This document shows positions 43,409 to 52,935 of a stretch of DNA of 64,000 nucleotides, piece by piece. Position 1 is the first letter of the stretch. Every line of letters starts with the position of its first letter. Where the stretch lies: positions 744,001 to 808,000 of the forward strand of contig CBDCBO010000005.1 in NCBI GenBank assembly GCA_965214335.1, read 5' to 3'. A program made the translations under genes and the position numbers. The notes beneath the pieces were generated by a model, which did not search any database, had not been told where the DNA came from, and saw only the letters and a program-made list of their open reading frames with translations. Source of the stretch: Velthaea sp965214335 (lineage in GTDB: Bacteria; Vulcanimicrobiota; Vulcanimicrobiia; Vulcanimicrobiales; Vulcanimicrobiaceae).

Positions 43409-44251
43409 ATGCGCACGATAACGCTTCGCGGCACGGGTATTACGACTACAGCCTTAGGTTTTGGCACTTCAACGCTTCTGGGCAGGCTATCAAAAAAGGA
43501 GTCGACCCGGCTACTCGAAGTTGCATACGAAAGCGGAATCCGGCATTTCGATACGGCGCCGTTATATGGTTACGGAGAGGCGGAAGGAGTGCTTGGTCGC
43601 TTCCTGCAGGCTCGCAAGGACGCTACCGTTGCTACGAAATTCGGCCTGTCAAGATCAGGCGCGAATTCGGCCTGTCAAGATTCGTTCCTCTTTCGTCGAA
43701 TAAAAGATCTGGGACGCCCGCTTTTGCGAATGTCGCCTCAATTGCGAGCAAGAGCGCGGGACGCTGTGCACACGAGCCTTAAGAAGGTCACCAATTTTGA
43801 TGTAGCAGAAGCCGAGCGCAGCTTGACTAACAGCTTAAAGTTGCTGAAAAGAAGTCAGGTCGATTTATTCTTTCTTCACGAGTGCCGTATATCCGATCTC
43901 GCGGATGAGCGGTTGCTAGCGTTTCTCAATCGATCCAAAGAGGCGGGTCTAGTCAGAGCCTTCGGTATTGCAACCGATATCGATACAATTAATGCTTGTG
44001 AAGACGCTAACGCGTCGTACATGTCGGTTTTACAGTTTCCGAATAATCCGTTTGAACCTAATTTGGAAACGTACTCGCGGTTGGCAGATCGCGCCTGCAT
44101 CATCCACAGTCCGTTCGGTGGCTTCGGCATCCGTTCGGTGGACGATAAAGCAGCGGCTCTTGCGTATGCGCGCCGACAAAACCCGGACGGTATCGTGCTC
44201 TTTAGCTCTCAGCAATCGGGGCACATTGTTAGCAACGCAGGGTTTTTCTAG
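43409..44251 (+). CDS. Aldo/keto reductase
   Basis: 280-residue TIM-barrel oxidoreductase. LGFGTSTLLGRLSKKESTRL, then the signature FDTAPLYGYGEAEGVLGRFL with the catalytic Asp and Tyr, Lys in VATKFG, and His in LFFLHECRI. It is slightly shorter than usual, and the region after TKFGLS is atypical because it spans an 18-bp direct repeat with 26-bp spacing (43638-43681). The frame stays open through it. Start ATG 43409 with AGGA upstream. It may act on a nucleotide sugar or a side metabolite of the polysaccharide pathway. Confidence 0.85.
   Translation: MRTITLRGTGITTTALGFGTSTLLGRLSKKESTRLLEVAYESGIRHFDTAPLYGYGEAEGVLGRFLQARKDATVATKFGLSRSGANSACQDSFLFRRIKDLGRPLLRMSPQLRARARDAVHTSLKKVTNFDVAEAERSLTNSLKLLKRSQVDLFFLHECRISDLADERLLAFLNRSKEAGLVRAFGIATDIDTINACEDANASYMSVLQFPNNPFEPNLETYSRLADRACIIHSPFGGFGIRSVDDKAAALAYARRQNPDGIVLFSSQQSGHIVSNAGFF
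43638..43681 (+). repeat. 18-bp direct repeat inside the aldo/keto reductase gene
   Basis: AATTCGGCCTGTCAAGAT occurs at 43638-43655 and again at 43664-43681. The 26-bp offset is not a multiple of three, so the two copies are read in different frames (FGLSR versus NSACQD). It looks like a partial tandem duplication by slippage. Confidence 0.75.
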
Positions 44252-44470
44252 CTGGCTTCTTCACAGCCGCCGATGCAGTGGTGCTGTGCGCGTAGAATGA
44301 TTTGGCGCGAAAGTACACAGCAAGCACCGGGCTGGGTCGCGAGTCCCTATGGTGACTGCGCGGCAGCTATCCGCATTCGCGCCGTGCGCGGTAGCTGCCC
44401 GTACTTGTCACTCGCTCAAAGAGCAGTACCACTAGACGTTTTGCTAAGCCTATAGCTGCGCAGCATAGCG

Positions 44471-46678
44471 TTACGGTGATGTTAACGACACCAGATTGAA
44501 ATCGCTCGCCGACAATCCTTGTAGGCAATAATTCCAATTACCGTTCGAGGCGTCACCTGCTGAAGTCATATCCGATTCTATCTTTGTCCACGGATTGACA
44601 CCATTTACCTCCATTTCGCCGGGATCCGACGTATAGACGTAGGGTTGCTCAGTGTCGATCTTTGTTCCAATATCACCCGTGTCGGTAACATAACCACCGT
44701 ACGTCGCCAGCGCTGTAAGAACTGCCTTGCACTCGACACTGTGGGATGACGACGCAATACGAGATGTAGACCAATTGAGCTGAAAAATATCTCCATAGTG
44801 GGGATGGTTTGTGCTGCCGTCACAGGATTTATCGGTTTGAGCGTAGGTATTGCTCGGATACATCATTGGATTGTTTGCACAGCCCATAATGAACCAGAGC
44901 GCGTGATGAATGACGCCGTTCAGCATCTCCTGTGGCATAAGTACGCCTTCACCACCAGCCGGGCCGAACGCGATACCACTCGATCCATAGCTCCCGCCGG
45001 CGAAGTTTCCAAGTAAGCCTGCAGTTCCAAGCGTGTAGACTCCACCATAGCCGCAGCGCAGAATTCCGCCCGTCAGGTTCGGCCTCAAATCGCCCGTCCC
45101 GGAACCTGCGCCGGTGCCACCTGTGCCGTTATTGGCGAGCGCAAGCCAGCAGTCGACTTCGATGTTGTAGGCCTTGTCCAGGAGCATCAGATGCTGGTCC
45201 GATCCGTTTTGAACCAGATCTTGCGGGTTAACGTGAACTTTTACCCCGTCAGCATCACAACCAGACCAAATACTATTGCAAGAGACTGTAACGACTTCAT
45301 CGCTCGCGGAACTGACATAATAAGGTGCTCCCGCTTGATAATTGAACGGTTGAGTTGGGCCGAAGGCGCCGCCCGCCGGTCCAGTAATTTCCATATTGAA
45401 TGCAGCTTGCTCGACGCTCGCTGATAACGTCGAATGCGGTAGATTAACGATTGGGGTGAGTAGTGGGCTGGAGCCCGAAAATTCCTGATAAAGTGTGCTC
45501 GGTAGTGCGCCATCGCCGATCGGTGAAGCTGACGGACTGGGGATTGGACTTGGACTTGGCGAAGCACCCGGCGATCCGGTGAATACCTCGAGTCCCGCAA
45601 TCGATGCATTGTTTACAGTCGCGGCAAGCTCAACGACAACTTGCCCGTTTGCATTTGCGGTGGCGGCATAATCATTTGCCAGCGCGATATTCTGCCCGCC
45701 GGCCGCTTTGAGTATGTCGTAATTGGATGCGACTGGCGTCCCATTCACGGTTATGTTAAAGAGACGTAACCCGGGACTGCTAAAAAACGACTCTACGAAG
45801 TGCAGTCGCACATCATACACCGCGCCCGGAGTGAGCGACGGGATGGTGTATATTAAGCTGTGTGCAAAGCGCTGCGATTGGTACACAGACTGGGGGGCGG
45901 GTGAAGATACCTTACTCGTGTCGATGCTGTTCTTAACCACAGCGATCCCACTCCAGCCGACTGTTTGGTAATCGGCGTCTGCCAGCCACTTACCTTGAGC
46001 ACTGGTACTGCCGGAATTGATCGCGATCACCTCGGTTGGCGACGACGTCGCTGCCGAGACTTCAATGGCGGCGAGCGCCGCATTATTAACCGAAGCGACG
46101 AGTGCGATTGTAATGGCTCCCGTTGCGTCCGAAATCGCTGGAACTACTCGTGCAATAGCGCGATTAGACCCTCCGGCACTTTGAAAGATGTCAAAGCTGC
46201 TAAAAACTTGGTTTCCATTCACGAAGCCGTCGAAAACACGCGCATGTACGGTGTTGAAATAAGATTCCACAAAATGTAGGCGGACGTTATACGCGCTGTT
46301 TGCGGAAAGTCCAGTGACGGTGTACTTCAGCTGTGTCGCGTAGCGTACCGTTTGATACACCGCCATGGGTGCAGCATTCGAGATCTGGCTCGTATCGATC
46401 GTATAACCGACTCTCGTGACGCCGCTTTGGCCTGAGACAGCATAACCGGTGTCAGCTGAAAATGCCCCCACAGCGGCCGTTGAACCGGCGTCGATTGCAA
46501 TATTGCTCCCCGGCGCTACGCTTTGTTGGCGTCTTGGCGCCGCGATACGCGAGGTTACTGCGCCAAAACTTGAACGGGTGGTCATCGAATTTGGCACGCT
46601 TGCTCCGCCGCCGCTACACGCAGTAATTGCAAGCAGAAATAGAAAACTAAAGCATGTCTGTAAACAGCGCTTATCCAT
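44471..46678 (-). CDS. Lipoprotein with two malectin domains and the shared family domain (member B)
   Basis: 735-residue lipoprotein: lipobox Cys21 (LAITACSGG), two tandem malectin-type carbohydrate-binding domains (about residues 59-210 and 217-365; each has the YNVRLHFVESYF or YDVRLHFVESFF strand, an FDI/YDI-AAGG loop and a final IEV/LEV strand), a PSPSPIPSPSASP linker (about 371-386), then the family domain (395-735). The last part has IHHAL (590-594), HYGDIFQLNWSTSRIASSS, TYGGYVTDTG (659-668) and GNWNYCLQGLSASDFNL. Malectin domains bind glucose-containing saccharides, so the protein may dock the family domain onto the exopolysaccharide. It is convergent with the aldo/keto reductase. Confidence 0.8.
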   Translation of the reverse strand: MDKRCLQTCFSFLFLLAITACSGGGASVPNSMTTRSSFGAVTSRIAAPRRQQSVAPGSNIAIDAGSTAAVGAFSADTGYAVSGQSGVTRVGYTIDTSQISNAAPMAVYQTVRYATQLKYTVTGLSANSAYNVRLHFVESYFNTVHARVFDGFVNGNQVFSSFDIFQSAGGSNRAIARVVPAISDATGAITIALVASVNNAALAAIEVSAATSSPTEVIAINSGSTSAQGKWLADADYQTVGWSGIAVVKNSIDTSKVSSPAPQSVYQSQRFAHSLIYTIPSLTPGAVYDVRLHFVESFFSSPGLRLFNITVNGTPVASNYDILKAAGGQNIALANDYAATANANGQVVVELAATVNNASIAGLEVFTGSPGASPSPSPIPSPSASPIGDGALPSTLYQEFSGSSPLLTPIVNLPHSTLSASVEQAAFNMEITGPAGGAFGPTQPFNYQAGAPYYVSSASDEVVTVSCNSIWSGCDADGVKVHVNPQDLVQNGSDQHLMLLDKAYNIEVDCWLALANNGTGGTGAGSGTGDLRPNLTGGILRCGYGGVYTLGTAGLLGNFAGGSYGSSGIAFGPAGGEGVLMPQEMLNGVIHHALWFIMGCANNPMMYPSNTYAQTDKSCDGSTNHPHYGDIFQLNWSTSRIASSSHSVECKAVLTALATYGGYVTDTGDIGTKIDTEQPYVYTSDPGEMEVNGVNPWTKIESDMTSAGDASNGNWNYCLQGLSASDFNLVSLTSP

Positions 46679-47775
46679 AACACAAACTTTCCGGCGATCC
46701 TTGCCTAACGCTGATAATCGACACGTTCACATAAGATGTTTAGAATAAAGGGTCGATCAACGGTGCCGATGTGCAACGAATCACGGCGGTGCCGTTTGCT
46801 ATGCTAAGCTGCTTGAGCAAGGTGTCACTATGGTCGTAAATATAGGCAAGCCTTAATCGCGTTCCGTATGTGCGGTCACCAAGTTCTTACAACGAAGCCG
46901 AGAATAGCCGCACGATCGGAGTAATGTACTTTGTAAATTTGATACTTGATAAAAAAGGGAAGTAAACACTTACGATGCGACGCCAAACCTGGTGCGCGGT
47001 ATCGTCGGCACCTTCGATTCACATTAGCAGTGACATTAAGTCAAGTGCGTGGATGTGTTTCACTACTCGATGTTGCTTCTTTACTTTGATGGACCGTGTA
47101 CAGCGAAGGCGCCCGTTCTTGAACGCATCTTTGGTGTGCGACCGCCATGTCTGGCGCACGGCACTCATCGTGCCCTCATGAATTGGTTCTCCGCGCTTAT
47201 CAGATGCGGGAGAGCAACGTCCTTCGCGCCGCCCAAGCCACCTTAAGACAACGATCGATTGTCAAACAACATTCGCGAAAGAAACATGTCTTTCTCGATT
47301 TTTGTGATGGTCTTCACTGTCTGAGTGCAACAGGGGAAGTGTAGGCACGTATGACTGTAAATCGGTTCGTTTCTGAATGGCTCGCAATGCACGCCAACCT
47401 TCAAGCGGACCGGTAACGCCTTTGGGTACATATTGTTGCACCAAAAATATGTGCGAGCGCGTCGACACGAACCCGTACTGCAGGGTGCAGTACAGCGCAT
47501 CCATGTAGATGTATTACGCACTGCTGCGCGACGTGAGGTGCCTGTAGAAACAAAAAGTCGGTTCTGTATCACTTTACCAAAGCATTGCATTACCGTAAGG
47601 TCAGGAGAAATGGCGCCGCAAAGCGCCGGTTGAGAAATCAGCCATGCTGCAATATGTATGGATGTGATTTCACTCACGCTGCACGGGCGATTATGCTCGA
47701 GGCTTATTCCCTGCATGTCCATGAGTTTCGCTACGCTGTCTTCATGACGGCGCCCACCGGAGTGCGCTTAGAATA
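46679..47775. other. Gene-poor AT-richer stretch without recognisable gene
   Basis: About 1.1 kb between the divergent member-B and member-C genes. The composition is visibly lower in GC than the core genes. Short frames exist on both strands but change frame repeatedly and have no family resemblance. It must hold both promoters; I could not place a clear one. Confidence 0.5.
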
Positions 47776-48921
47776 ATGTACATACGACTATTTAAGATGA
47801 TTGGCGTTGCGTTCGTGCTTGTCGTATATGGATGCAGCAATGGCGGGAACGACGTTGCGAGCGTGGGAATCAACAATCCAGCTGCTTCGCTCGCTGCCGC
47901 GCGAAGTGCTGACCCTCCGCAGCAGCCACCTGCGGTGGCGTTCGTGGCACTCCCTATCCTTAAACAAGCCATCACGCAGTCGAGTGAGACGCTCCCGTGG
48001 CGTTATGCAGAACTTTGGAATAGCAGCGGTCCGTTCACAACAACCGTATCGCAGCTGAAGTCACACGGTGCCCAAGTCGTATCGCAAACATACATGCAAG
48101 CACTTTGGGCGCAGGGTGTTGCCGGAAGTCCGATCGCCGAAGGAATCCCGATTTATGTCGGCAGGTCGACCGATCCGGTGCTAACGGCCAGCTGTACGAT
48201 GTACGGCTCGAATTGTAACGCCAAGGGAGTACGGATACATGTTCCATCCTACGCGACGCCGCAGCAGTCTTCTGATGCTCACATTACGATTGTTGACCAG
48301 AACTCTTCCGTGGGGCAAATCGAACTTGACTGCTGGCAGACGGTGATCACGGGTTCGCAGTTGAAGTGCTCGTGGGCGGGTATTTACAAGACTCCCGGCA
48401 GCGGTGTTTCTGAGAACGGCAATGAGGGCATACATGCTGGAATGGCGGTCTCGTCCGTCTTCACGGTGGGAGCGGAGGTTGCGGATGGCAACATCGGTCA
48501 TGCACTTGGTTTTATCGCGCATTGTTTAAATAGTCCAGCTGTATATCCGGCCGATACAAGTGTGGGAACGGATTATTCATGCGGCGGTTCCACTCCACCA
48601 CACTATGGGAATCTCGTACATCTGCTATGGAGCAGCTCACAGATTGCCAGTTCAAGTTACAGCAGCCCGTGTAAGGTCATATTGACAGCTCTTGCCACGT
48701 ACGGAGCATATCTCACCGATACAGGCAATAACGGACTGCAGCTTGATACTCAGAATGAGCTGTCTTATACGGCGTCTCCCCAGAATAGGGCGCTAGACCC
48801 GTGGCCGGCGATCCAGTCAAAGCTTGACGCGAGCGGTGACGGTGGTTATGGTTCATGGCACAGTTGTTTAAATCGACTGCAAGCGAGCAATTTTGAATTA
48901 CTTCAGATTGCACGACCATGA
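47776..48921 (+). CDS. Secreted lipoprotein, shared exopolysaccharide-locus family (member C)
   Basis: 381-residue lipoprotein with lipobox Cys20 (VVYGCSNGG). The mature part is the family domain seen at the end of member B. Matching steps are IPIYVGRSTDPVLTASC, GVRIHVPSYATPQQSSDAHI, IELDCWQT, IGHAL (240-244), HYGNLVHLLWSSSQIASSS, TYGAYLTDTG (308-317) and GSWHSCLNRLQASNFEL. Eight or more Cys probably pair. The fold is probably beta-rich; function unknown. Start ATG 47776; ATG 47797 (MIGVAF) is an alternative that shortens the signal peptide. It is next to the wrecked adhesin gene. Confidence 0.75.
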   Translation: MYIRLFKMIGVAFVLVVYGCSNGGNDVASVGINNPAASLAAARSADPPQQPPAVAFVALPILKQAITQSSETLPWRYAELWNSSGPFTTTVSQLKSHGAQVVSQTYMQALWAQGVAGSPIAEGIPIYVGRSTDPVLTASCTMYGSNCNAKGVRIHVPSYATPQQSSDAHITIVDQNSSVGQIELDCWQTVITGSQLKCSWAGIYKTPGSGVSENGNEGIHAGMAVSSVFTVGAEVADGNIGHALGFIAHCLNSPAVYPADTSVGTDYSCGGSTPPHYGNLVHLLWSSSQIASSSYSSPCKVILTALATYGAYLTDTGNNGLQLDTQNELSYTASPQNRALDPWPAIQSKLDASGDGGYGSWHSCLNRLQASNFELLQIARP

Positions 48922-49031
48922 TGGTGCGAGCACGCCGAGATGAGACCGTTCCCAAGGTGTATTGCGACTGACCCCGTGTTGCCAATCGAACACGGATCAG
49001 TGACGCACATGCACAGTGTCGGATGTCGATG

Positions 49032-50751
49032 TTACGAGCCGCGCCGCGCTTTCACTGCTTTAAAATCTTCTTCAAGAGCTTCGATCCGTTTTTCGAGACG
49101 CGCAAGCTTTGTTTCATCTGCGCTGCGGAGGGCGCTAAGCTGACGATCTCTGTTAACCAGTTCACTTTGCAGAGCCTTGATGCCGGCAAGCGCAACGCCT
49201 TCTTCATCAATAGTAGTAATATGCCGATCGTCCTCACCAAGCTCAAATGCTGCGCGAAAGTCCTGCGCCATCGGTCCGAGATGACGTATGCTAGTCCCCT
49301 GCGCCGAATAGCTCCACTCACTCACCGGCAAGGTTGCGATCTTGGCGAGTATCCGTTCGTCATCAACGCTTGCGATGCCAGTTTTTGCTGCGCGGTCACT
49401 CAGTGATGACCAATGACCCCGAACCCGGCGCGAGCTTTACGCCGGCTCTATGATTTGCGGACGATTACAGAAAGAAGCCGCCCGATGCACGCGCAAGGAA
49501 TTGATTTGAGGCGGTCCGACTCCGGCAGCGAAGCTGTTGATTCGAATAGCCTGCTGCCGCCGGCGAGATTCGAATAGCCTCCGGGAACTGTTCCGTTTTC
49601 TCCGCTCGCAGTGTTCGTGGAGCCGCCACCGATCGTAGAATAACTTCCTGTTTACAGTATTATTGTATTGCTTGAAATTGTGCGGTGTTTGCCGAAGGCG
49701 GTACAACCGAGTTATTGGATCCGCCCGCGATAACGCTAAATTCGTCGTCGTTCGGGCCAGGAGCCGAAGCGAATCTAATATAGTTTTGCATGCCGCCACC
49801 AATAAAACTGCTTGGAGCGTAAGTATTATTGACACGCCGCCGACGACGACAGAGTTATCAGCCTGAACGGCATTAAGCTGCCCGCCAACGATGCTTGAAA
49901 ACTTTCCTGCAATCTCATTATTGTATCCTGCGCCAATGAACGCACTTGCGCCGTTTGTTGGCTGTGGCACAACCACGCCGATAAGGTTTGAAAACCCGCC
50001 AGCGACGATTGAATTGTCAGCACCGGCAGTATTATATTGCCCGCTTACTACGCCCAGCCGGTAAAATTGGAAGCAGCCCACTTATTTCCTCCGGCGCCGA
50101 TGAACGCGCTTGGCTTGTTTGCAGCCACCGATGAAACGATAATCCAAATGTTGTATCCCGATCCGATGAATGACGACGGACCTGTGATGGTGTTTTGAAA
50201 GCCGCTGGCGATACCTGAAGCAGAGCTGGTTGCGTAAGGAGTTGATCTAGTAAGAAGATTCTGCGCACCGGCGCCGATGAATGCATCGTTGGCACTCTCT
50301 ACGCCATTTTCGTTGCCTCCAAATATCGTCGATCTCGGTGACGAGTTGTCGCCACTCATGAAGTTATGAAATCCGCGACGACCCCGGTTTCAGAATCACA
50401 CGCTCTGTTTCACGCACCGGCTAATACACCAGCGGAGCGAGCATGAACGCCACCGTACAGGGTACCGCCGGAAAAATTGGAGCCGCCGCCGTTCTCGCCG
50501 ACAAAGCTCGATGGTCCATTTGCGGTGCAGCCCGGTGGCTTGGCATAGGTCGGGATTTCAAGGGCTGTGCTTGCACGTCGTTCTCGAGTTATGTGGAGGC
50601 CCGCCAGATGCTGTTTGAGAACCGGCGCGGCTGCGCGAGATGATTCCGTGGCAATATTTGTGGCGGAACTGGGCGCGGCGATGAGCGGCAAGATGATCGC
50701 GCCGGATAGAAAGCGCAATGAGCGGTTGAACAAGCATCTCATGTGTTGCAT
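49032..50751 (-). pseudogene. Remnant of a secreted head-repeat / S74-chaperone adhesin or tail-fibre gene
   Basis: Read on the minus strand, the pieces line up as one ancestral protein broken by several frameshifts and stops. 50751-50410 has a signal peptide (FLSGAIILPLIAAPSSA). About 50400-50048 has SGDNSSPRSTIFGGNENG and SSFIGSGYN. 50081-49830 has NSIVAGGFSNLIG and FSSIVGGQLNAVQADNSVVV. A shifted frame then gives SSFIGGGMQNYIR and FSVIAGGSNNSV, and another gives YSTIGGGSTNTASGENGTV. The end (about 49430-49032) is an intact S74 chaperone end: SDRAAKTG, LPVSEWSYSAQGTSIRHLGP, GEDDRHITTIDEEGVALAGI and a coiled-coil tail. GG..N..G repeats are typical of YadA-like heads and phage tail spikes. 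Intact relatives trimerise and cut off the S74 end. Confidence 0.8.
49539..49580 (+). repeat. 28-bp partial tandem duplication in the pseudogene
   Basis: GATTCGAATAGCCT at 49539-49552 recurs at 49567-49580, a 28-bp offset. As 28 is not a multiple of three it shifts the frame and is one of the visible inactivating changes. Confidence 0.75.
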
Positions 50752-50978
50752 GGCTCACGTAGGCGAGCGAGCTACGCCGTAACCCTGTGGCCTAAGGTGC
50801 CTGGCTGTTCCCTACGAACGTCCCTTCAATGCTGGTGGCCGGTAACGTCGACGTGTCAACAAGTCGCTTTGCGAGAACAAATACGGCGTACGTCGACACG
50901 CCTCGCCCGACATCAGCCGCGCTACCTTTTCCATAATGCGCGACGAAGCGCTATGCTGCGTTGTTACGGTTACGTGTG

Positions 50979-52286
50979 CTAGCTAACTGGACTTTCTCGC
51001 TTGGGCTGACGCAACAGAATGCGACGGAAGCGCCACGAAGCGCGCTTCGCTGAAATTTGTTCCGACCGCATAGTCTGATCACGGCGTGCACCGCGCAGAA
51101 ATTTCGGTTCCGCGGCATTCTTCACGAGGGCTGCCATCGCAAATGCAAGCCAGATGTACTTCAGGAAAAGGACGTCGAGAAACCATGAGGCTACCGCTAA
51201 TCCAATGAGGGCTGATTCGATGACGACATTTCCACGCGAGTCGGCCCACGATCTCGTCCAAGCATTCACTAGGAGAATCGCACCGAAGATCCCGAGTTCG
51301 ACCGCAGCACTCAAAAGCGCATTGTGAGCGGGTCGCGACCAGCCCTGGAAAATCGGTTGATAGGTTGCTTGTAGTTCGTGGTTATAGGCAGCCGGAAAGG
51401 CTCCAATGCCTGCGCCGGTAAGCCAGTGATCTTTGAACGCAAGCTTTCCGACATCCCAAATGAAGAGCCGGCCGCTGCCGCCTTGTAAGCCTTTGTCTTG
51501 GAAACGATCCCAAACCGTCGGCTGAAACAGACTTGCCAGTCCGCCGAGCGCCATGAGGCCCAGAATCTGAAATCGCAGCCGTGTCCTCCATGCCAGGTAA
51601 AGGAGCATCACCGCCAAGGCGATGAAACCGCCCCGCGAGCCGGTCAGAAACAGCGTTGACACCATCGGCATCGTTGCGAGGCCTCCGACAATACGCAACC
51701 GTACGTCTCGCGACTGAAGAACGGCGCCCAGTGACAACGCGATCGGCAACAGCAGCGACGCGGCGAGATGATTGGGATCGAGAACGTTACCGTTCATGCT
51801 AAGCGTCAAACGGTTTTCGAAGCGGAAACCCATTTCATATGCGCCGAGCCCAATGAGCGACAGGAGAACGCCTGAGCTGACGATGATTGCGCCGACAATG
51901 CGGACGTCGCCGCGTTCGGCTGGGTAGATTGCGAGGATTGTAAAGAAGAGGAAGAGCTGCACCATCTGCCCCAGCGTAAACATTGTTCCGTTCGCGTCGA
52001 TTGTCCACAGTGCGGATAGGCAGGCAAGTAACATATAGAGTGCCCAGCCCGTCCAGCTCTTCGGCGGTGCTAAGACGCTTCGTGTCGCGATCATCCGGAA
52101 GATGAGCGCGCTCGCCGTGACAATTGCCACGACACGGGTCAATGTCGTCGTCGTGCCCAGTATGTTGTCGAAGGGCACCAAGACGATGTAGAGTCCGAGC
52201 GGGAAGATGAGCGGCTTCCTCAGCGCAAAGTAAATTGCCGGTGGAGCGAAACTCAGAGCGAGGAGCGTCAGCGTCACGGGCGTCAT
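50979..52286 (-). CDS. O-antigen ligase / Wzy-type polymerase
   Basis: 435-residue polytopic membrane protein with about ten to eleven hydrophobic helices and a large extracytoplasmic loop, the layout of the O-antigen ligase/polymerase (Wzy_C) family. Conserved-looking parts are LDPNHLAASLLLPIALSLG, FLTGSRGGFIALAVMLLYL, and the loop GRLFIWDVGKLAFKDHWLTG, with GAGIGAFPAAYNHEL and RPAHNALLSAAVELGIFG containing the active His. In this context it most likely polymerises repeat units in the periplasm. The final 45 residues are basic. A 4-base overlap joins it to the upstream small frame. Confidence 0.87.
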   Translation of the reverse strand: MTPVTLTLLALSFAPPAIYFALRKPLIFPLGLYIVLVPFDNILGTTTTLTRVVAIVTASALIFRMIATRSVLAPPKSWTGWALYMLLACLSALWTIDANGTMFTLGQMVQLFLFFTILAIYPAERGDVRIVGAIIVSSGVLLSLIGLGAYEMGFRFENRLTLSMNGNVLDPNHLAASLLLPIALSLGAVLQSRDVRLRIVGGLATMPMVSTLFLTGSRGGFIALAVMLLYLAWRTRLRFQILGLMALGGLASLFQPTVWDRFQDKGLQGGSGRLFIWDVGKLAFKDHWLTGAGIGAFPAAYNHELQATYQPIFQGWSRPAHNALLSAAVELGIFGAILLVNAWTRSWADSRGNVVIESALIGLAVASWFLDVLFLKYIWLAFAMAALVKNAAEPKFLRGARRDQTMRSEQISAKRASWRFRRILLRQPKRESPVS

Positions 52287-52792
52287 AAAGCTACATCCAA
52301 CGAGGAAGGGCTTCGCAACGTCCCACGTGTGGGATTGCGTCTCGAAATGAGAGCCCTTGGACGCTCGTTCACCAAAGGTTCGTATTTTGATGCAGCGGCA
52401 AAATACCGCGCGATCTTCAATCGTTCAATGCCGCACATAGCGACACGTGTCTGAGCAGCTTGCTCGGAGTCGCGGCAATGTAGGCGTAGGGCATCCACGC
52501 CTGAAATCGGTCGCCGGCCAAACGACAAATGCTCTGTCTGATATCGACTGTAGCTTGCAGCTCTTAGAGCCGGCGATTTGAACATAATCTTTCTGTCTCC
52601 ACTCGGTTCGCGCGAACCTGTGACCCCCGGCAGGCGAAAGTAGCGCCAAAAGGCCTGATCGCCGCGCAGCCGATGAGTACTGCGGATCATAGAGGTCGCG
52701 ACCGGTGCTCGGTCGTGTCTCGCAAGTTCAAATGAAGCGCCTTTCAAATCGGTCAGCATCGTGATCCGATTCGATGCTGGCTCCGAAACCAA
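52283..52792 (-). CDS. Hypothetical small protein (doubtful)
   Basis: 169-residue frame ending with an ATGA overlap onto the polymerase start. It is basic and mixed in composition, with no domain, membrane segment or family that I recognise. The only support is the overlap; the codon pattern is not clearly coding. It could equally be untranslated leader of the polymerase gene. Confidence 0.25.
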   Translation of the reverse strand: MVSEPASNRITMLTDLKGASFELARHDRAPVATSMIRSTHRLRGDQAFWRYFRLPGVTGSREPSGDRKIMFKSPALRAASYSRYQTEHLSFGRRPISGVDALRLHCRDSEQAAQTRVAMCGIERLKIARYFAAASKYEPLVNERPRALISRRNPTRGTLRSPSSLDVAL

Positions 52793-52935
52793 GTTTGCAT
52801 GAGTAAATCTTTATCTTTGTCGGCTTTTTGTTCGCCGGCCTTCACCGCGTCGCAGCGAGCCATTTCGCCGGCGGCGCAACGGACGGCTTCAGTGAAGTGA
52901 TTGTGAATACTCGTGCAAAGCCGGCTGTGCATAAT

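Noticed and set aside
47243..47722. Minus-strand frame of 159 codons in the 46.7-47.8 kb gap
   Set aside because: Composition is Cys/Arg/Thr-rich and unlike a folded protein; neighbouring frames are equally open, and no motif is seen.
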